Source: Bifidobacterium olomucense (lineage in GTDB: Bacteria > Actinomycetota > Actinomycetes > Actinomycetales > Bifidobacteriaceae). Taken from it: a stretch of DNA of 64,000 bases. The notes beneath the pieces are model-generated. The model was not told the DNA's origin and did no database searches. It saw only the letters and a program-made list of their open reading frames with translations. Location of the stretch: NCBI RefSeq assembly GCF_012932375.1, contig NZ_JAAIIG010000002.1, positions 248,001-312,000 of the forward strand. The letters are read 5' to 3'. This document shows positions 29,701 to 38,795 of the stretch, piece by piece. The position numbers and the translations under genes were made by a program. Every line of letters starts with the position of its first letter. Position 1 is the first letter of the stretch.

Positions 29701-30621
29701 ATGGTACGGCACAGCGCACGAGATAACGCACAGGATAACGCACGAATCAGCAAGCCGGCTACCGATACCGATTCAAATGCCGATGACGTGGTGGCGAAGG
29801 CCATCGATCTGACGAAAACCTACGGAGACGCCGACAATCAGGTCACCGCGTTGAACCGGGTGAACATATCGTTCCGTCGAGGTCAAATGACCGCGATCAT
29901 GGGGCCTTCCGGCTCGGGCAAATCGACGCTGATGCATTGCATGGCCGGCCTCGACCAGCCCACTTCCGGTCAGGTGTTCGTAGAAGGTCTGGAAGTGTCC
30001 GCCATGAGCCAGAAGCAACTGACCCGTCTGCGCCGCCAGCAGATCGGCTTCATCTTCCAGTCATTCAACCTGGTGCCCACGCTCTCGGCGGAGGAGAACA
30101 TCCTGTTGCCGTTGCAGATCGCCAAAAGACCAATCGATCGCGCATGGTTCAAACAGGTTGTTCATGTGGTGGGGCTGGAACAGCGACTCTCCCACCGACC
30201 AAGTCAGCTGTCCGGAGGCCAGCAGCAGCGCGTCGCCTGCGCACGTGCGCTGATGGCTCGCCCTTCCGTGATATTCGCGGACGAGCCGACCGGCAATCTT
30301 GATTCTCGTTCGTCGCGCGAAGTGTTGAGTTTTCTCAAGCAATCGGTCCGGGACTACGGCCAATCGATCGTCATGGTGACTCATGACCCACGTGCCGCAT
30401 CCTATGCCGATCGTGTGGTGGTGCTGGCGGACGGCAACATCATCGAAGATCTCGATCATCCCAGCTACGAGCGGATCCTCGACGTATTCGCCGACAACGG
30501 CGATGATGACATCGTCCGAAGCGACGTCAATACAAGCGAGACGCAAGACGACACCACACCAGACAACGCGACCGGCGCATCGAGGCCGGGTAATGACTTC
30601 TCGCAGGAGGCCGACGCATGA
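29701..30621 (+). CDS. ABC transporter ATP-binding protein (MacB/LolD type)
   Basis: A 306-residue ATPase. Residues 1-30 and the C-terminal 50 are polar and variable ([20 protein letters not shown]). The ATPase core has [20 protein letters not shown], Walker [21 protein letters not shown]-loop [20 protein letters not shown], signature [20 protein letters not shown], Walker [17 protein letters not shown], and switch [15 protein letters not shown]. It overlaps the permease gene by ATGA at 30618-30621, so both make one complex. The start at 29701 has AAGG elements upstream; the in-frame extension to 29512 has no RBS. Such pairs export antimicrobial peptides or release lipoproteins or toxins. Confidence 0.92.
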   Translation: MVRHSARDNAQDNARISKPATDTDSNADDVVAKAIDLTKTYGDADNQVTALNRVNISFRRGQMTAIMGPSGSGKSTLMHCMAGLDQPTSGQVFVEGLEVSAMSQKQLTRLRRQQIGFIFQSFNLVPTLSAEENILLPLQIAKRPIDRAWFKQVVHVVGLEQRLSHRPSQLSGGQQQRVACARALMARPSVIFADEPTGNLDSRSSREVLSFLKQSVRDYGQSIVMVTHDPRAASYADRVVVLADGNIIEDLDHPSYERILDVFADNGDDDIVRSDVNTSETQDDTTPDNATGASRPGNDFSQEADA

Positions 30622-33524
30622 TTCGTATCGGTCTGCGCGACGCCCGGGCACATTTCGGGCGGTTCATCATGTCCATCATCGCTATCGCGCTGGGCGTCAG
30701 TTTCGTGGTCGGGTCGTTCTGCTTCCGCGAAATGATGAACAATCAGGTCGATCAGATGATGGCCTCGAACTCCGATCATGACGTATACGTGCGCGGCAAC
30801 AAAGAAGACGCCAGCGCCTCGTCAGACATGATGGCCGCGGGCTCCTCATCGTCCAGTTCCTCCAGTCAATCCACCGAATCCAAAACCTACAACCGCATCG
30901 ACGTGGACCTGACCCGCGCCATTGGCAAGGTGAGCGGCGTGGCGACCGCCGAAGCCGTATATCAGGTCTCCGGACTGGTTTTGGTCGGCAGCGACGGCAA
31001 CGCCGTCTCCACCATGGGCACCCCAACCGTCAGCCTTGGCCTTGCGAAAGACACCTGGCGTTCCGCCACGTTGACCCACGGGCGATGGGCGACGAACAAT
31101 CATGAAATCGCATTGCATGCTTTTGCAGCCGAAACCGCAGGACTCGGTGTGGGCAGTACCACCAAACTCGTGTATCCGGACGGTGTCGCGGATGTGAAGG
31201 TCGTCGGCATCTTCGACACCACATCATCCCAGGCCGGCGCAATCATCATCGGCCTGGCACCCGATGTGGCCAAGGATTACTTCCAGCAACAGTCCGGACA
31301 GGTAGGCACCGCACGATATCTCGGTGTGTACGGTTCGGCCAACAACGGGCAGCCGCTGAGCGTCGAACAACAGCGGCAACTTGCCGACCGTATCAACAAA
31401 GCATTGCCGGCCAGCGCGAAGGCAACGGCTATCACCGGCCAACAGGTGCGTGACGACAATGCCGAATCCACCAAACAAGCTTTGGGCTTCGTGCAGCCAT
31501 TGATTCTGATTTTCGCAGTGATCGCCCTGTTCGTCGGCTCGTTCATCATCGCGAACACGTTCTCGATGATCGTACGCGAATCGATGCGCGGCTATGCATT
31601 GCTTCGCTCGATTGGCGCCTCCCCCGCTCAGGTCTTCGCAACGGTGGTGGTGCAGGCGATTCTGCTCGGCCTCATCGGCTCGGTGGCCGGCATCGGTCTC
31701 GGTTGGGGCATGGTCAAGGCGATCGTGGCGTTGATGGCTCAGGCGGGCACGCCAATGACCGGCTCCTCAAATCCGAGTGTCACCGATATGCTCATAGGCC
31801 TTATCGTCGGCGTACTGGTCACGCTGCTCGGCGCGGCGCTGCCGGCCAGACGCGCGGCTATGGCTCCGCCCATTCAGGCGATGAACGAAACCGTGAATCC
31901 TGAGAAAGCCGTGTGGCCGCGAGGCGTACTCGGCACGGTCATGATGGTGTGCGGTGCTGCAGCTTGGCTGTTGTGCTGGCGCATCGCCGTGGCCAATAAT
32001 GACGGTACGACGCTGTCGCCATGGAACTGGCTGGACGACAAAGCCGAAGTGATGGGCGCCGGATGGCCGCTCGGCATAGGCGCGGCTTTGGTGGTGGTCG
32101 GCGTCATTGTACTTGCTCCCGCGCTGGTCCGGCCGGCGAGCGTGGTGCTTGGTTGGATTCCCGCACATATCTTCACGGTCACGGGACGGTTGGCGATGCG
32201 CAATCTGGCACGGAGCAAGCGACGGACCGCGAACACTGCGGCCGCGCTGTTCGTCGGCGTCGCGATTGTCAGTTGTCTTGGTGTGGTGGCGTCCTCGGCC
32301 AAGGCATCGGTGGCCGGTATCGTGGATTCCGGGCTGAAATCCGATTTTTCCGCTATGTCCGCCGCCAGCGGGCGTATCCCTGATGGTGCGATCGAAGCGA
32401 TCGAGAAAACTTCAGGCGTGGGATCGGTGTCGCAATCACGCATGTTGCTTGCAGTTACCTATGGTTCGGGAGATAACAGGACCTCGGCCATGACGTTCGC
32501 CGAACAACCGTCATTGTTCACCAATGTGTTCGCTCCGGTCACCCATGACGGCGACGCGGATAAGGCGTTGCGCAGCGGCGAACTGGTGGTTGGCATCGCC
32601 GTGGCGAAAGACAACGGCTGGAAGGTAGGCGACACCGTAACGGTCAACGGCCGTCAAGTCGTGGTCGATAAGGAGGCCACTGCCAAGGCTCAGGCCGACT
32701 ATCAGCATCAGATAGAGACGACCATCGCCGGATTGCAGTCCGAAGCACAACAGCTGATGTCCGCCGGCGACGCGGCCGGAGCACAAGCCAAAATCGCTCA
32801 GGCGCAGAAGGTCGGCGAGGACGCAAAGAACGTAGACCCGAGCACGCTGGTGAAAACCAAAAATACAACCACACACGTGAAGGTGCGTATCGGTGCCATT
32901 ATCGAAAACTCGGTCTACCGTTCAATGGTGCTGATGAACGATGAGACCGCCGGCAAAATCGCGAACGAATACACGATGTTCACCATTATGTTGTTCATCA
33001 ATGCGGCTCACGGCGAGCATCTTGATGCGCTGAAAACACGTCTGGTGAACGCCGTGAAATCGTATTATGTGGTGAACGTGCAGACCCGTGATGAATTCAA
33101 ATCCACGATGAGTTCGATGGTGGACCAGATTCTGCTGGTATTGTACGCGTTGCTCGCGCTGTCGATTGTGATTGCGATATTCGGCATCGTGAACACACTG
33201 GCACTCTCGGTTTCGGAACGCACCAAGGAGATAGGGCTGCTTCGTGCGATTGGCACGTCACGCGCGCAGATTCGCGGCATGCTGGGTATCGAAGCTGCGA
33301 TCATCGCCGTGTTCGGCACCGTGCTGGGCATGGTGGTCGGTGTGGCCGCCGGTGCCGTGATCCGCGTCGTATACGAGGCGAACGGACTCTCCACGTTGAG
33401 TGTGCCATGGTCCCAGCTCGGCATTTTCCTGGCGCTTTCGATTCTGGTGGGACTGATCGCCTCGGTCTCCCCCGCATCCCGTGCTTTGAAGCAGCCGGTG
33501 CTGGACGCGGTCGCCGCGGAATGA
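30618..33524 (+). CDS. FtsX-like ABC transporter permease (MacB-type, two FtsX repeats)
   Basis: A 968-residue permease. TM1 (IIAIALGVSFVVGSFCF) leads to a large extracytoplasmic domain with a Ser-rich stretch, then three helices including LIFAVIALFVGSFIIANTFS and ALLRSIGASPAQVFATVVVQ, the typical FtsX signature. Two further helices follow, then a second FtsX unit with its own outer domain and the closing block IVIAIFGIVNTLALSVSERT, KEIGLLRAIGTSRAQIRGML. The second outer domain contains an Ala/Gln-rich probable coiled coil (about residues 690-740: YQHQIETTIAGLQSEAQQLM). Partner of the ATPase upstream. Confidence 0.93.
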   Translation: MIRIGLRDARAHFGRFIMSIIAIALGVSFVVGSFCFREMMNNQVDQMMASNSDHDVYVRGNKEDASASSDMMAAGSSSSSSSSQSTESKTYNRIDVDLTRAIGKVSGVATAEAVYQVSGLVLVGSDGNAVSTMGTPTVSLGLAKDTWRSATLTHGRWATNNHEIALHAFAAETAGLGVGSTTKLVYPDGVADVKVVGIFDTTSSQAGAIIIGLAPDVAKDYFQQQSGQVGTARYLGVYGSANNGQPLSVEQQRQLADRINKALPASAKATAITGQQVRDDNAESTKQALGFVQPLILIFAVIALFVGSFIIANTFSMIVRESMRGYALLRSIGASPAQVFATVVVQAILLGLIGSVAGIGLGWGMVKAIVALMAQAGTPMTGSSNPSVTDMLIGLIVGVLVTLLGAALPARRAAMAPPIQAMNETVNPEKAVWPRGVLGTVMMVCGAAAWLLCWRIAVANNDGTTLSPWNWLDDKAEVMGAGWPLGIGAALVVVGVIVLAPALVRPASVVLGWIPAHIFTVTGRLAMRNLARSKRRTANTAAALFVGVAIVSCLGVVASSAKASVAGIVDSGLKSDFSAMSAASGRIPDGAIEAIEKTSGVGSVSQSRMLLAVTYGSGDNRTSAMTFAEQPSLFTNVFAPVTHDGDADKALRSGELVVGIAVAKDNGWKVGDTVTVNGRQVVVDKEATAKAQADYQHQIETTIAGLQSEAQQLMSAGDAAGAQAKIAQAQKVGEDAKNVDPSTLVKTKNTTTHVKVRIGAIIENSVYRSMVLMNDETAGKIANEYTMFTIMLFINAAHGEHLDALKTRLVNAVKSYYVVNVQTRDEFKSTMSSMVDQILLVLYALLALSIVIAIFGIVNTLALSVSERTKEIGLLRAIGTSRAQIRGMLGIEAAIIAVFGTVLGMVVGVAAGAVIRVVYEANGLSTLSVPWSQLGIFLALSILVGLIASVSPASRALKQPVLDAVAAE

Positions 33525-33559
33525 CGGGGACGGCCACGAAATGTACGTCTAATGTACGT

Positions 33560-33874
33560 TTACGGTCTCGGCTGTGTCTTCGGGCGTTCCGGCACCGGCT
33601 TCAACGTGGCAATCTGCTCCTGATGAATGGTCACATTCTGAGCAGGGCGCGAACCGTTGGCTGCCGGGTCACGGACCAATTCCAACGTATAACCGTCCCA
33701 TGAGGTCACATGGCCCACGAAGTCACGGAATTTCATGCGCCCATCCGCAGGATCCACGCCTTCGGTGATGCGCACCACCACACGGGCACCCGCAGGAATC
33801 TGTCTTGGTAACGTCATTGCCATCATCCCCTTGACGATCGGTTTGGTGTCATCTTCTTCGATGGCACCAAACAT
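33560..33874 (-). CDS. Small SH3-like barrel protein, conserved hypothetical
   Basis: A 104-residue protein dominated by one beta-rich module: QIPAGARVVVRITEGVDPAD, MKFRDFVGHVTSWDGYTLEL, TIHQEQIATLKPVPERP. The pattern (G-x-R-V-V-V-R, then G-x-V, then V-x-x-x-x-I-V/A-x-L-K-x-V-P) resembles the SH3-like N-terminal domain that some actinobacterial GNAT acetyltransferases carry, but here no GNAT domain follows. It is probably a bifidobacterial family of unknown function. The start could be 33874 or a methionine 15-20 codons later; the spacing of AAGG to the first ATG is long. It converges on the ABC permease. Confidence 0.6.
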   Translation of the reverse strand: MFGAIEEDDTKPIVKGMMAMTLPRQIPAGARVVVRITEGVDPADGRMKFRDFVGHVTSWDGYTLELVRDPAANGSRPAQNVTIHQEQIATLKPVPERPKTQPRP

Positions 33875-33990
33875 TCGATTACTATGTACCTTACTCTGTT
33901 ACCGCCGTTGATGTGAAGAGCCTCGCCATCAGGTTCCGTGAAATCCTGCCGGGGCAGCATTCTGCACAATCCAGATGGATATGCCGGGCC

Positions 33991-34995
33991 CTATTGAACC
34001 GAGGGGCGCCGCTGCACCACCGCCTGACGCGGATTGATGAATCCGACGATGTTCTCCCCACGCCGAGCGGAGAACAGCAACGTCTGCTGCCAGCCGGCTT
34101 CGGGAATTTCCAGCTCCTGCTTGATGAACTCGTCTCCGGACTTCATCGCCGCCTTGTATCTGCGGAAAGGATCTCCGGCCGCGAAGAATTCGGACAACGC
34201 CACCTGATTCCCCGTGTGCAGCTGGTCCGCGACGGCGTTCAATCGTGCGGCCATACGGCGAAGCAGCACCTCCACATTCAGTGCATCCTCTTCGACCATC
34301 GCACGGGTGCGATCCGGATCGGTCAAGGCTACGCGCGTCATATCACGCCAGCTGCCGGCGGCAAGTGCTGCGGCGACATTACGGTCCGGATTGGAGGTCA
34401 GTTCATTGATCAGCGCGGTGGACACCACATGAGGCATATGCGAAATCATCGCAGCGGCTTTGTCATGGGTTTCATCATCCAACACGATAATGCGATTGCC
34501 TACGCCTTCGACGATCAGCGAAGCCACTGCGAAAAAACGCCGATATGCAGTCGTCTCGTCAACGGTTACAGCCCATAGCGCATCATCATAGAGATGTGGA
34601 TCGGCGGCCTGCCAGCCTGACAGCTCGTTGCCGGCCATCGGATGGGCCCCTACATACCATGCGCTAAGGCCCGCCGCGATGACCTGATCGCGGACCATGC
34701 CTTTGACCGATCCTACATCCGTCAGTGTCGTGTCGGGATGGTCGGCAAGCAGCGGATGCAGCTCACGCAGTATCGCGGGCATGGCTTTCAGCGGATTGCA
34801 GAGAATCAGCACGTCAGGATGCGCGTTCATCAGCTCGGTAAGCGTGCTTTTGCAACGAATGCCATCGGCTTCGGCTTCATCATAGGGATGTGGGCGATGG
34901 TTCCATGCCACGACGGTGACACCACGACTTACCAGACGTCGGGCCAGCGAACCGCCAATCAGTCCGAGTCCCACAATGCCGACTGTTCCTACCAC
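33991..34995 (-). CDS. tyrA: Prephenate dehydrogenase (GTG start, overlaps pheA)
   Basis: A 334-residue NAD(P)-dependent enzyme converting prephenate to 4-hydroxyphenylpyruvate for tyrosine synthesis. The Rossmann motif GTVGIVGLGLIGGSLARRLV is at the very N-terminus; then LTDVGSVKGMVRDQVI, the catalytic His region VGAHPMAGNELSGWQAADPH, and the family signature HDKAAAMISHMPHVVSTALI. There is no ACT domain. The start is GTG at 34995: GGAGGGAATTGCT immediately precedes it inside the pheA 3' end, and pheA's TAG (34989-34991) overlaps by 7 bases, implying translational coupling. Confidence 0.92.
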   Translation of the reverse strand: MVGTVGIVGLGLIGGSLARRLVSRGVTVVAWNHRPHPYDEAEADGIRCKSTLTELMNAHPDVLILCNPLKAMPAILRELHPLLADHPDTTLTDVGSVKGMVRDQVIAAGLSAWYVGAHPMAGNELSGWQAADPHLYDDALWAVTVDETTAYRRFFAVASLIVEGVGNRIIVLDDETHDKAAAMISHMPHVVSTALINELTSNPDRNVAAALAAGSWRDMTRVALTDPDRTRAMVEEDALNVEVLLRRMAARLNAVADQLHTGNQVALSEFFAAGDPFRRYKAAMKSGDEFIKQELEIPEAGWQQTLLFSARRGENIVGFINPRQAVVQRRPSVQ

Positions 34996-35969
34996 AGCAA
35001 TTCCCTCCTGACGTCTTCGGTATGCTGCCACCCTTCCGGCATGTCGCCGGTTTCAAGGTGGACGCCTCCCTCGGGCAACATCCACGCATCCACCGGCGGA
35101 TTGGGCCGTTCACGGCGTGGATAAACGGCCAATGTCTTCAGCCAGATACCTTTCATAGCCAATATTTCCAGCACCTTCTGGAACCGCGGCTCCCAGGGAG
35201 CGGCATCCAGCGTATCGATGAAGCTGTAAGTGCCATCATGCCCTTTGATGGGGCGGGACATGAAACTGGTCATATTCAGACCCGCAACGCGCAGGATGTC
35301 AAGAATATTCGCCACGACTCCCGGACCTGTGGCAAGCGGAATGAACGTGATAATCGTTTCAAAGTCACTGGCACCGCTCTGCCGCGCATAGGCGTTCAGT
35401 TCCTGGACGACATCACGTGGCGCGATCACCAGAAAATCGGTTCTGGCACCATCGAAATCCTGCACATGCTCACCAAGCACGTCGAGGTTGTAGAGCTTGC
35501 CGCAGATACTGGGACCGAGCGCCACTTGACCGGGTTGGAGATCACGACAGGCGGCGGCATTGGACGATGACGGCTTGGGCTGGAGCTTATGCTCGGCGAT
35601 AAACTTCGTGCATTGGGCGAGCCCATGCGGATGAGCGCTTACCGGCTCGCCAGTGCAATCATGGATCGCATGGCCTTTCACCGTGAACGCGTTAAACGCC
35701 ACATCCACACTGACCCGTGCGAAACCGGCTGCATCGGTGGCGTCGATCAGCGCATCCAAATTCGGAACCACGTAGCCTTCGACGTTGTTCTCCCATGCGA
35801 TTACGCCCCAGCCCTGACGTGATTGAACGGCACGCATGATGGCGGGCACGTCTGGCAGCGCGACCAGATCGAAATCACCGAGGGGCGAGAACAGATCGGC
35901 GGCTTCCATCGCCGCCTGATGGGTGAACGTGCCTTCGGGCCCTAAGTAGAAGAGTTTCAAACGTGCCAT
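34989..35969 (-). CDS. pheA: Prephenate dehydratase with ACT domain
   Basis: A 326-residue enzyme that converts prephenate to phenylpyruvate for phenylalanine synthesis. The PDT domain starts MARLKLFYLGPEGTFTHQAA, then GVIAWENNVEGYVVPNLDAL and RDVVQELNAYARQSGASDFE. The ACT domain, the phenylalanine-binding regulatory module, has FIPLATGPGVVANILDILRV, AGLNMTSFMSRPIKGHDGTY and SFIDTLDA. No chorismate mutase domain is fused. It overlaps tyrA downstream. The 51-bp palindromic repeat array lies directly upstream, so it may bear on expression of the operon. Confidence 0.94.
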   Translation of the reverse strand: MARLKLFYLGPEGTFTHQAAMEAADLFSPLGDFDLVALPDVPAIMRAVQSRQGWGVIAWENNVEGYVVPNLDALIDATDAAGFARVSVDVAFNAFTVKGHAIHDCTGEPVSAHPHGLAQCTKFIAEHKLQPKPSSSNAAACRDLQPGQVALGPSICGKLYNLDVLGEHVQDFDGARTDFLVIAPRDVVQELNAYARQSGASDFETIITFIPLATGPGVVANILDILRVAGLNMTSFMSRPIKGHDGTYSFIDTLDAAPWEPRFQKVLEILAMKGIWLKTLAVYPRRERPNPPVDAWMLPEGGVHLETGDMPEGWQHTEDVRRELLW

Positions 35970-35997
35970 AACGCTCTATCGTAGCGGCGTTTCATGC

Positions 35998-36213
35998 ACT
36001 TTTCGCGCGAATCGCACTCTCATCCCGTCCCAAAACGCACTTTTCGTGCGAAAAGTGCGTTCACGAACTGATTTAGTACCTTCGAACGCACATTTCGCAC
36101 GAAAAGAGCATGCACGGGCCGGTTCAGTATCCTCAAACATACTTTTCGCACGAAAAGAGCGCTCATGGACCGGTTTAACGCCCTCGAACGTACATTTCGC
36201 GCGAAAAGTGTGC
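35998..36213. repeat. 51-bp tandem repeat array with TTCGCRCGAA palindromes
   Basis: Five copies of a palindromic centre (TTCGCGCGAA, TTCGTGCGAA, TTCGCACGAA, TTCGCACGAA, TTCGCGCGAA) start at 36002, 36043, 36094, 36145 and 36196. The last four are spaced exactly 51 bases; the first interval is 41. Flanks repeat more loosely (TCGAACG before, and GAAAAG then CCGGTT after). The second copy is a perfect hairpin with 12-bp arms (36035-36060). It lies between pheA (starting 35969) and the membrane-protein gene ending at 36239, and contains the pheA upstream region. Confidence 0.9.
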
Positions 36214-36238
36214 TTAGGCAAGGGAGGACGGGATCCTA

Positions 36239-36676
36239 TCAGCGGGAGCGCTTTGCGGGGATGGTGAACCAGCGTGCGGGCAGCACCAGCATGGCAACCT
36301 GAACCAAGACGAGGCCGTATAGCCAGATATACCCGGCATGTTGGGAGAAGAAAGGCATCTCGCTTTGGAATCCCGCCACGATCAACGCATTGCCGGATGT
36401 TGTGGTCAAGGCCAGCCCCCAAGCGGTTGCGGATGATGCGATCAGATGCAGCGCGAGGCCGACGGTCCCCATACGTGAACGAGCGCACCATGTGGACAGC
36501 ATGATGAGCAGGAACGCAAGAACCAGACCATAGGGAATATTGGCGGAAGCGCCCATACGGTGCGCGAACGTTCCCACAAATGCGGCAAGCGCGCCGGCCA
36601 ACATCGTGATCAACGATTTGACCAATGCACCCTGCCTATGCGACCAAGGCAGTGATTCCATGCTGCTGATACTCAT
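36239..36676 (-). CDS. Small four-helix membrane protein, hypothetical
   Basis: A 145-residue protein with four hydrophobic segments: LITMLAGALAAFVGTFAH, IPYGLVLAFLLIMLSTWCA, VGLALHLIASSATAWGLAL, and IWLYGLVLVQVAMLVLPARW with a basic C-terminus (FTIPAKRSR). It resembles small actinobacterial membrane proteins of the DUF6113 sort, but I cannot assign it. The start is at 36676 (GGGG close upstream) or 36685. It lies downstream of typA on the same strand, after several hairpins, so it may have its own promoter. Confidence 0.6.
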   Translation of the reverse strand: MSISSMESLPWSHRQGALVKSLITMLAGALAAFVGTFAHRMGASANIPYGLVLAFLLIMLSTWCARSRMGTVGLALHLIASSATAWGLALTTTSGNALIVAGFQSEMPFFSQHAGYIWLYGLVLVQVAMLVLPARWFTIPAKRSR

Positions 36677-36702
36677 ATGCCCCATACTATGTCACAAACA
36701 CA

Positions 36703-36729
36703 CCGGCTCCCCTGAATGAGGGGAGCCGG
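36703..36729 (-). terminator. Hairpin distal to typA
   Basis: CCGGCTCCCC and GGGGAGCCGG form a 10-bp stem with a short loop. On the minus strand it is followed by GTGTGTTTGTG, a poor U-tract. It is the last of four hairpins after typA and sits just upstream of the small membrane-protein start. Confidence 0.55.
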
Positions 36730-36787
36730 AACATGTATCGGAACAATCAAATTACTTGTTTCTGGTTATTCTGCCGAGCCGTTCAAC

Positions 36788-36808
36788 GGAAAGCCCAGTG
36801 GGCTTTCC
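36788..36808 (-). terminator. Hairpin downstream of typA
   Basis: GGAAAGCCC and GGGCTTTCC form a perfect 9-bp stem with a 3-base loop, about 60 bases after the typA stop. It is terminator-like in shape but not followed by a T-run. Confidence 0.55.
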
Positions 36809-36821
36809 TTAGGCGAGGTGA

Positions 36822-36846
36822 GCGGATGCCACCACAAGGCATCCGC
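36822..36846 (-). terminator. Hairpin immediately downstream of typA
   Basis: GCGGATGCC (36822-36830) and GGCATCCGC (36838-36846) form a perfect 9-bp stem with a 7-base loop, directly after the inverted repeat that covers the typA stop codon. Confidence 0.5.
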
Positions 36847-36850
36847 GAAG

Positions 36851-36895
36851 GTCGTCAGAATAATTAGAACTACTTGTTCTGATTATTCTGACGAC
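36851..36895. repeat. 20-bp inverted repeat across the typA stop codon
   Basis: Arms 36851-36870 and 36876-36895 pair at 19 of 20 positions around a 5-base loop; the typA stop codon lies at 36870-36872. A degenerate direct copy of the coding arm occurs at 36750-36780 (ACTTG then TTCTG and TTATTCTG elements), as if the gene end had been duplicated. Confidence 0.8.
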
Positions 36896-38795
36896 GCTGC
36901 TTGGCGCGCCACTTGTACCAATCCTCGCGGCCGAGGATGATCTTGCGCACGCGGATGGACTCCGGGGTCACTTCCACGCACTCGTCCTCGTTGGCGAAGT
37001 CCAGAGACTCCTCAAGGCTCATCTTGATCGGCGGGGTGAGGGTTTCCAGCACGTCGGCGGTGGAGGAACGCATGTTGGTCATGTGCTTGGCCAGCGTGAT
37101 GTTCACATCCAGCTCGTCGGGCTTGTTGTTCACACCCACGACCTGACCCTCGTAGACCGGAGACTGCGGCTCGACGAAGAAGTTGCCGCGAGCCTGCAGA
37201 CGCTGCATGGCGTACGGGGTGGCCACACCCTTACGGTCGGAAACCATGGAGCCGTTCTGACGGATGGTGATCTCGCCGGCCCACGGTGCGTAGCCCGCGG
37301 AGATGGAGGAGGAGATGCCGGTGCCGCGCGTTGCGGACAACAGTGCGGTGCGGAAGCCGATCAGACCACGGGACGGCACGGTGAACTGCAGACGGACCCA
37401 GCCGGAGCCGTGGTTGGTCATGCCGTCCATACGGCCCTTGCGGTCGGCCATGAGCTGGGTGACGGTACCCATGTACTCTTCCGGCACGTCGATGGTGGTG
37501 TTTTCCATCGGCTCGTTGACCACGCCGTCGATCTTCTTGGTGACCACCTGTGGGCGGCCGACGGTCAGCTCGTAGCCCTCACGACGCATCTGCTCGGCGA
37601 GCACGGCCAAAGCCAGCTCACCACGGCCCTGAACCTCCCAGGCGTCCGGACGATCGGTGGGCAGTACCTTGATGGACACGTTGCCGATGAGCTCGCGATC
37701 GAGACGATCCTTGATCATACGGGCGGTGAGCTTGTGGTCCTTGCCTTCGGTGCCGGCCAGCGGGGAGTCGTTGACGCCGAAGGTCATGGAGATGGCCGGA
37801 TCGTCCACGTGGATAAGCGGCAGCGGCTTCGGGTCGTTCGGGTCGACGATGGTCTCGCCGATCATGATGTCGTTGACGCCGGCGACGGCCACGATATCGC
37901 CGGGACCCGCGGAAGCGACCGGGATACGCTCAAGGCCCTGGGTACGCAGCAGCTCGGAGACACGGAAGTTCTCCAGAGAGCCGTCCACACGGGACAGGCC
38001 GTAGGTCTTGCCCTTCTCCAAAGTGCCGTTGTAGATGCGGACCAGACCGAGTCGGCCGAGGAAGTCGGAGGAGTCGATGTTGGCCACGTGAGCCTGCAGC
38101 GGAGCGCCTTCCTCGTATTCCGGAGCCGGAATGTTGGAGATGATGGCCTCGAACAGCGGCTCAAGGTTGTCGTTGTCCGGCAGGCCTCCGTCGGCAGGCT
38201 GGTTCACGGAAGCGTAACCGGCCTTGGCGGCGCAGTAGATGACCGGCATTTCGAGCAGCTGGTCGAGGTTCAGGTCGATGCCCTCGTGCTGCACGTCGTC
38301 GGCCAGACCGAGCAGCAGGTCGGAGGTCTCCCCCACAACCTCGGAGATACGGGCATCCGGACGGTCCACCTTGTTCACGCACAGGATGACAGGCAGCTTG
38401 GCTTCCAGAGCCTTGCGCAGCACGAAACGAGTCTGCGGCAGAGGGCCTTCGGAGGCGTCCACCAGCAGGACGACGCCATCGACCATGGAGATACCGCGCT
38501 CCACCTCGCCACCGAAGTCAGCGTGGCCGGGGGTATCGATGATGTTGAGGGTGATGCCTTCCGGGTGACCATACTTGGCGGCCAGCGGACCGGTGTATTC
38601 CACGGCCGTGTTCTTGGCCAGAATGGTGATGCCCTTCTCGCGTTCCAGATCGTTGGAGTCCATTACACGGTCCGGCACTTCCTCACGCTCGTTGAACACG
38701 TGGGACTGCTGGAGCATCGCGTTCACCAGCGTGGTCTTGCCGTGATCGACGTGTGCCACAATAGCCACATTTCGAATATCACCACGAACCGCCAT
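36870..38795 (-). CDS. typA: Translational GTPase TypA/BipA
   Basis: A 641-residue ribosome-binding GTPase involved in stress adaptation and 50S assembly. G motifs: AIVAHVDHGKTTLVNAMLQQ (G1), the GITI region (G2), IIDTPGHADFGGEVERGISM (G3), LCVNKVDRPDARISEV (G4). Domains II-III have EPMENTTIDVPEEYMGTVTQ and LMADRKGRMDGM; the C-terminal TypA-specific domain ends KIILGREDWYKWRAKQRRQN. AGAGAGGTTTCG fixes ATG 38795 as the start; an in-frame extension to 38867 is leader. The 3' end carries an inverted repeat. Confidence 0.97.
   Translation of the reverse strand: MAVRGDIRNVAIVAHVDHGKTTLVNAMLQQSHVFNEREEVPDRVMDSNDLEREKGITILAKNTAVEYTGPLAAKYGHPEGITLNIIDTPGHADFGGEVERGISMVDGVVLLVDASEGPLPQTRFVLRKALEAKLPVILCVNKVDRPDARISEVVGETSDLLLGLADDVQHEGIDLNLDQLLEMPVIYCAAKAGYASVNQPADGGLPDNDNLEPLFEAIISNIPAPEYEEGAPLQAHVANIDSSDFLGRLGLVRIYNGTLEKGKTYGLSRVDGSLENFRVSELLRTQGLERIPVASAGPGDIVAVAGVNDIMIGETIVDPNDPKPLPLIHVDDPAISMTFGVNDSPLAGTEGKDHKLTARMIKDRLDRELIGNVSIKVLPTDRPDAWEVQGRGELALAVLAEQMRREGYELTVGRPQVVTKKIDGVVNEPMENTTIDVPEEYMGTVTQLMADRKGRMDGMTNHGSGWVRLQFTVPSRGLIGFRTALLSATRGTGISSSISAGYAPWAGEITIRQNGSMVSDRKGVATPYAMQRLQARGNFFVEPQSPVYEGQVVGVNNKPDELDVNITLAKHMTNMRSSTADVLETLTPPIKMSLEESLDFANEDECVEVTPESIRVRKIILGREDWYKWRAKQRRQNNQNK

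Noticed and set aside
35998..36213. CRISPR array
   Set aside because: Units are 51 bases with diverged flanks and no unique spacers between identical repeats; no cas genes are present in the window.
35976..36491. A 171-codon minus-strand frame with FRAK-type 17-residue repeats
   Set aside because: It overlaps the membrane-protein gene, and the repeat is best explained by the 51-bp DNA palindrome array being a multiple of three; no RBS is evident. Kept as a repeat, not a gene.
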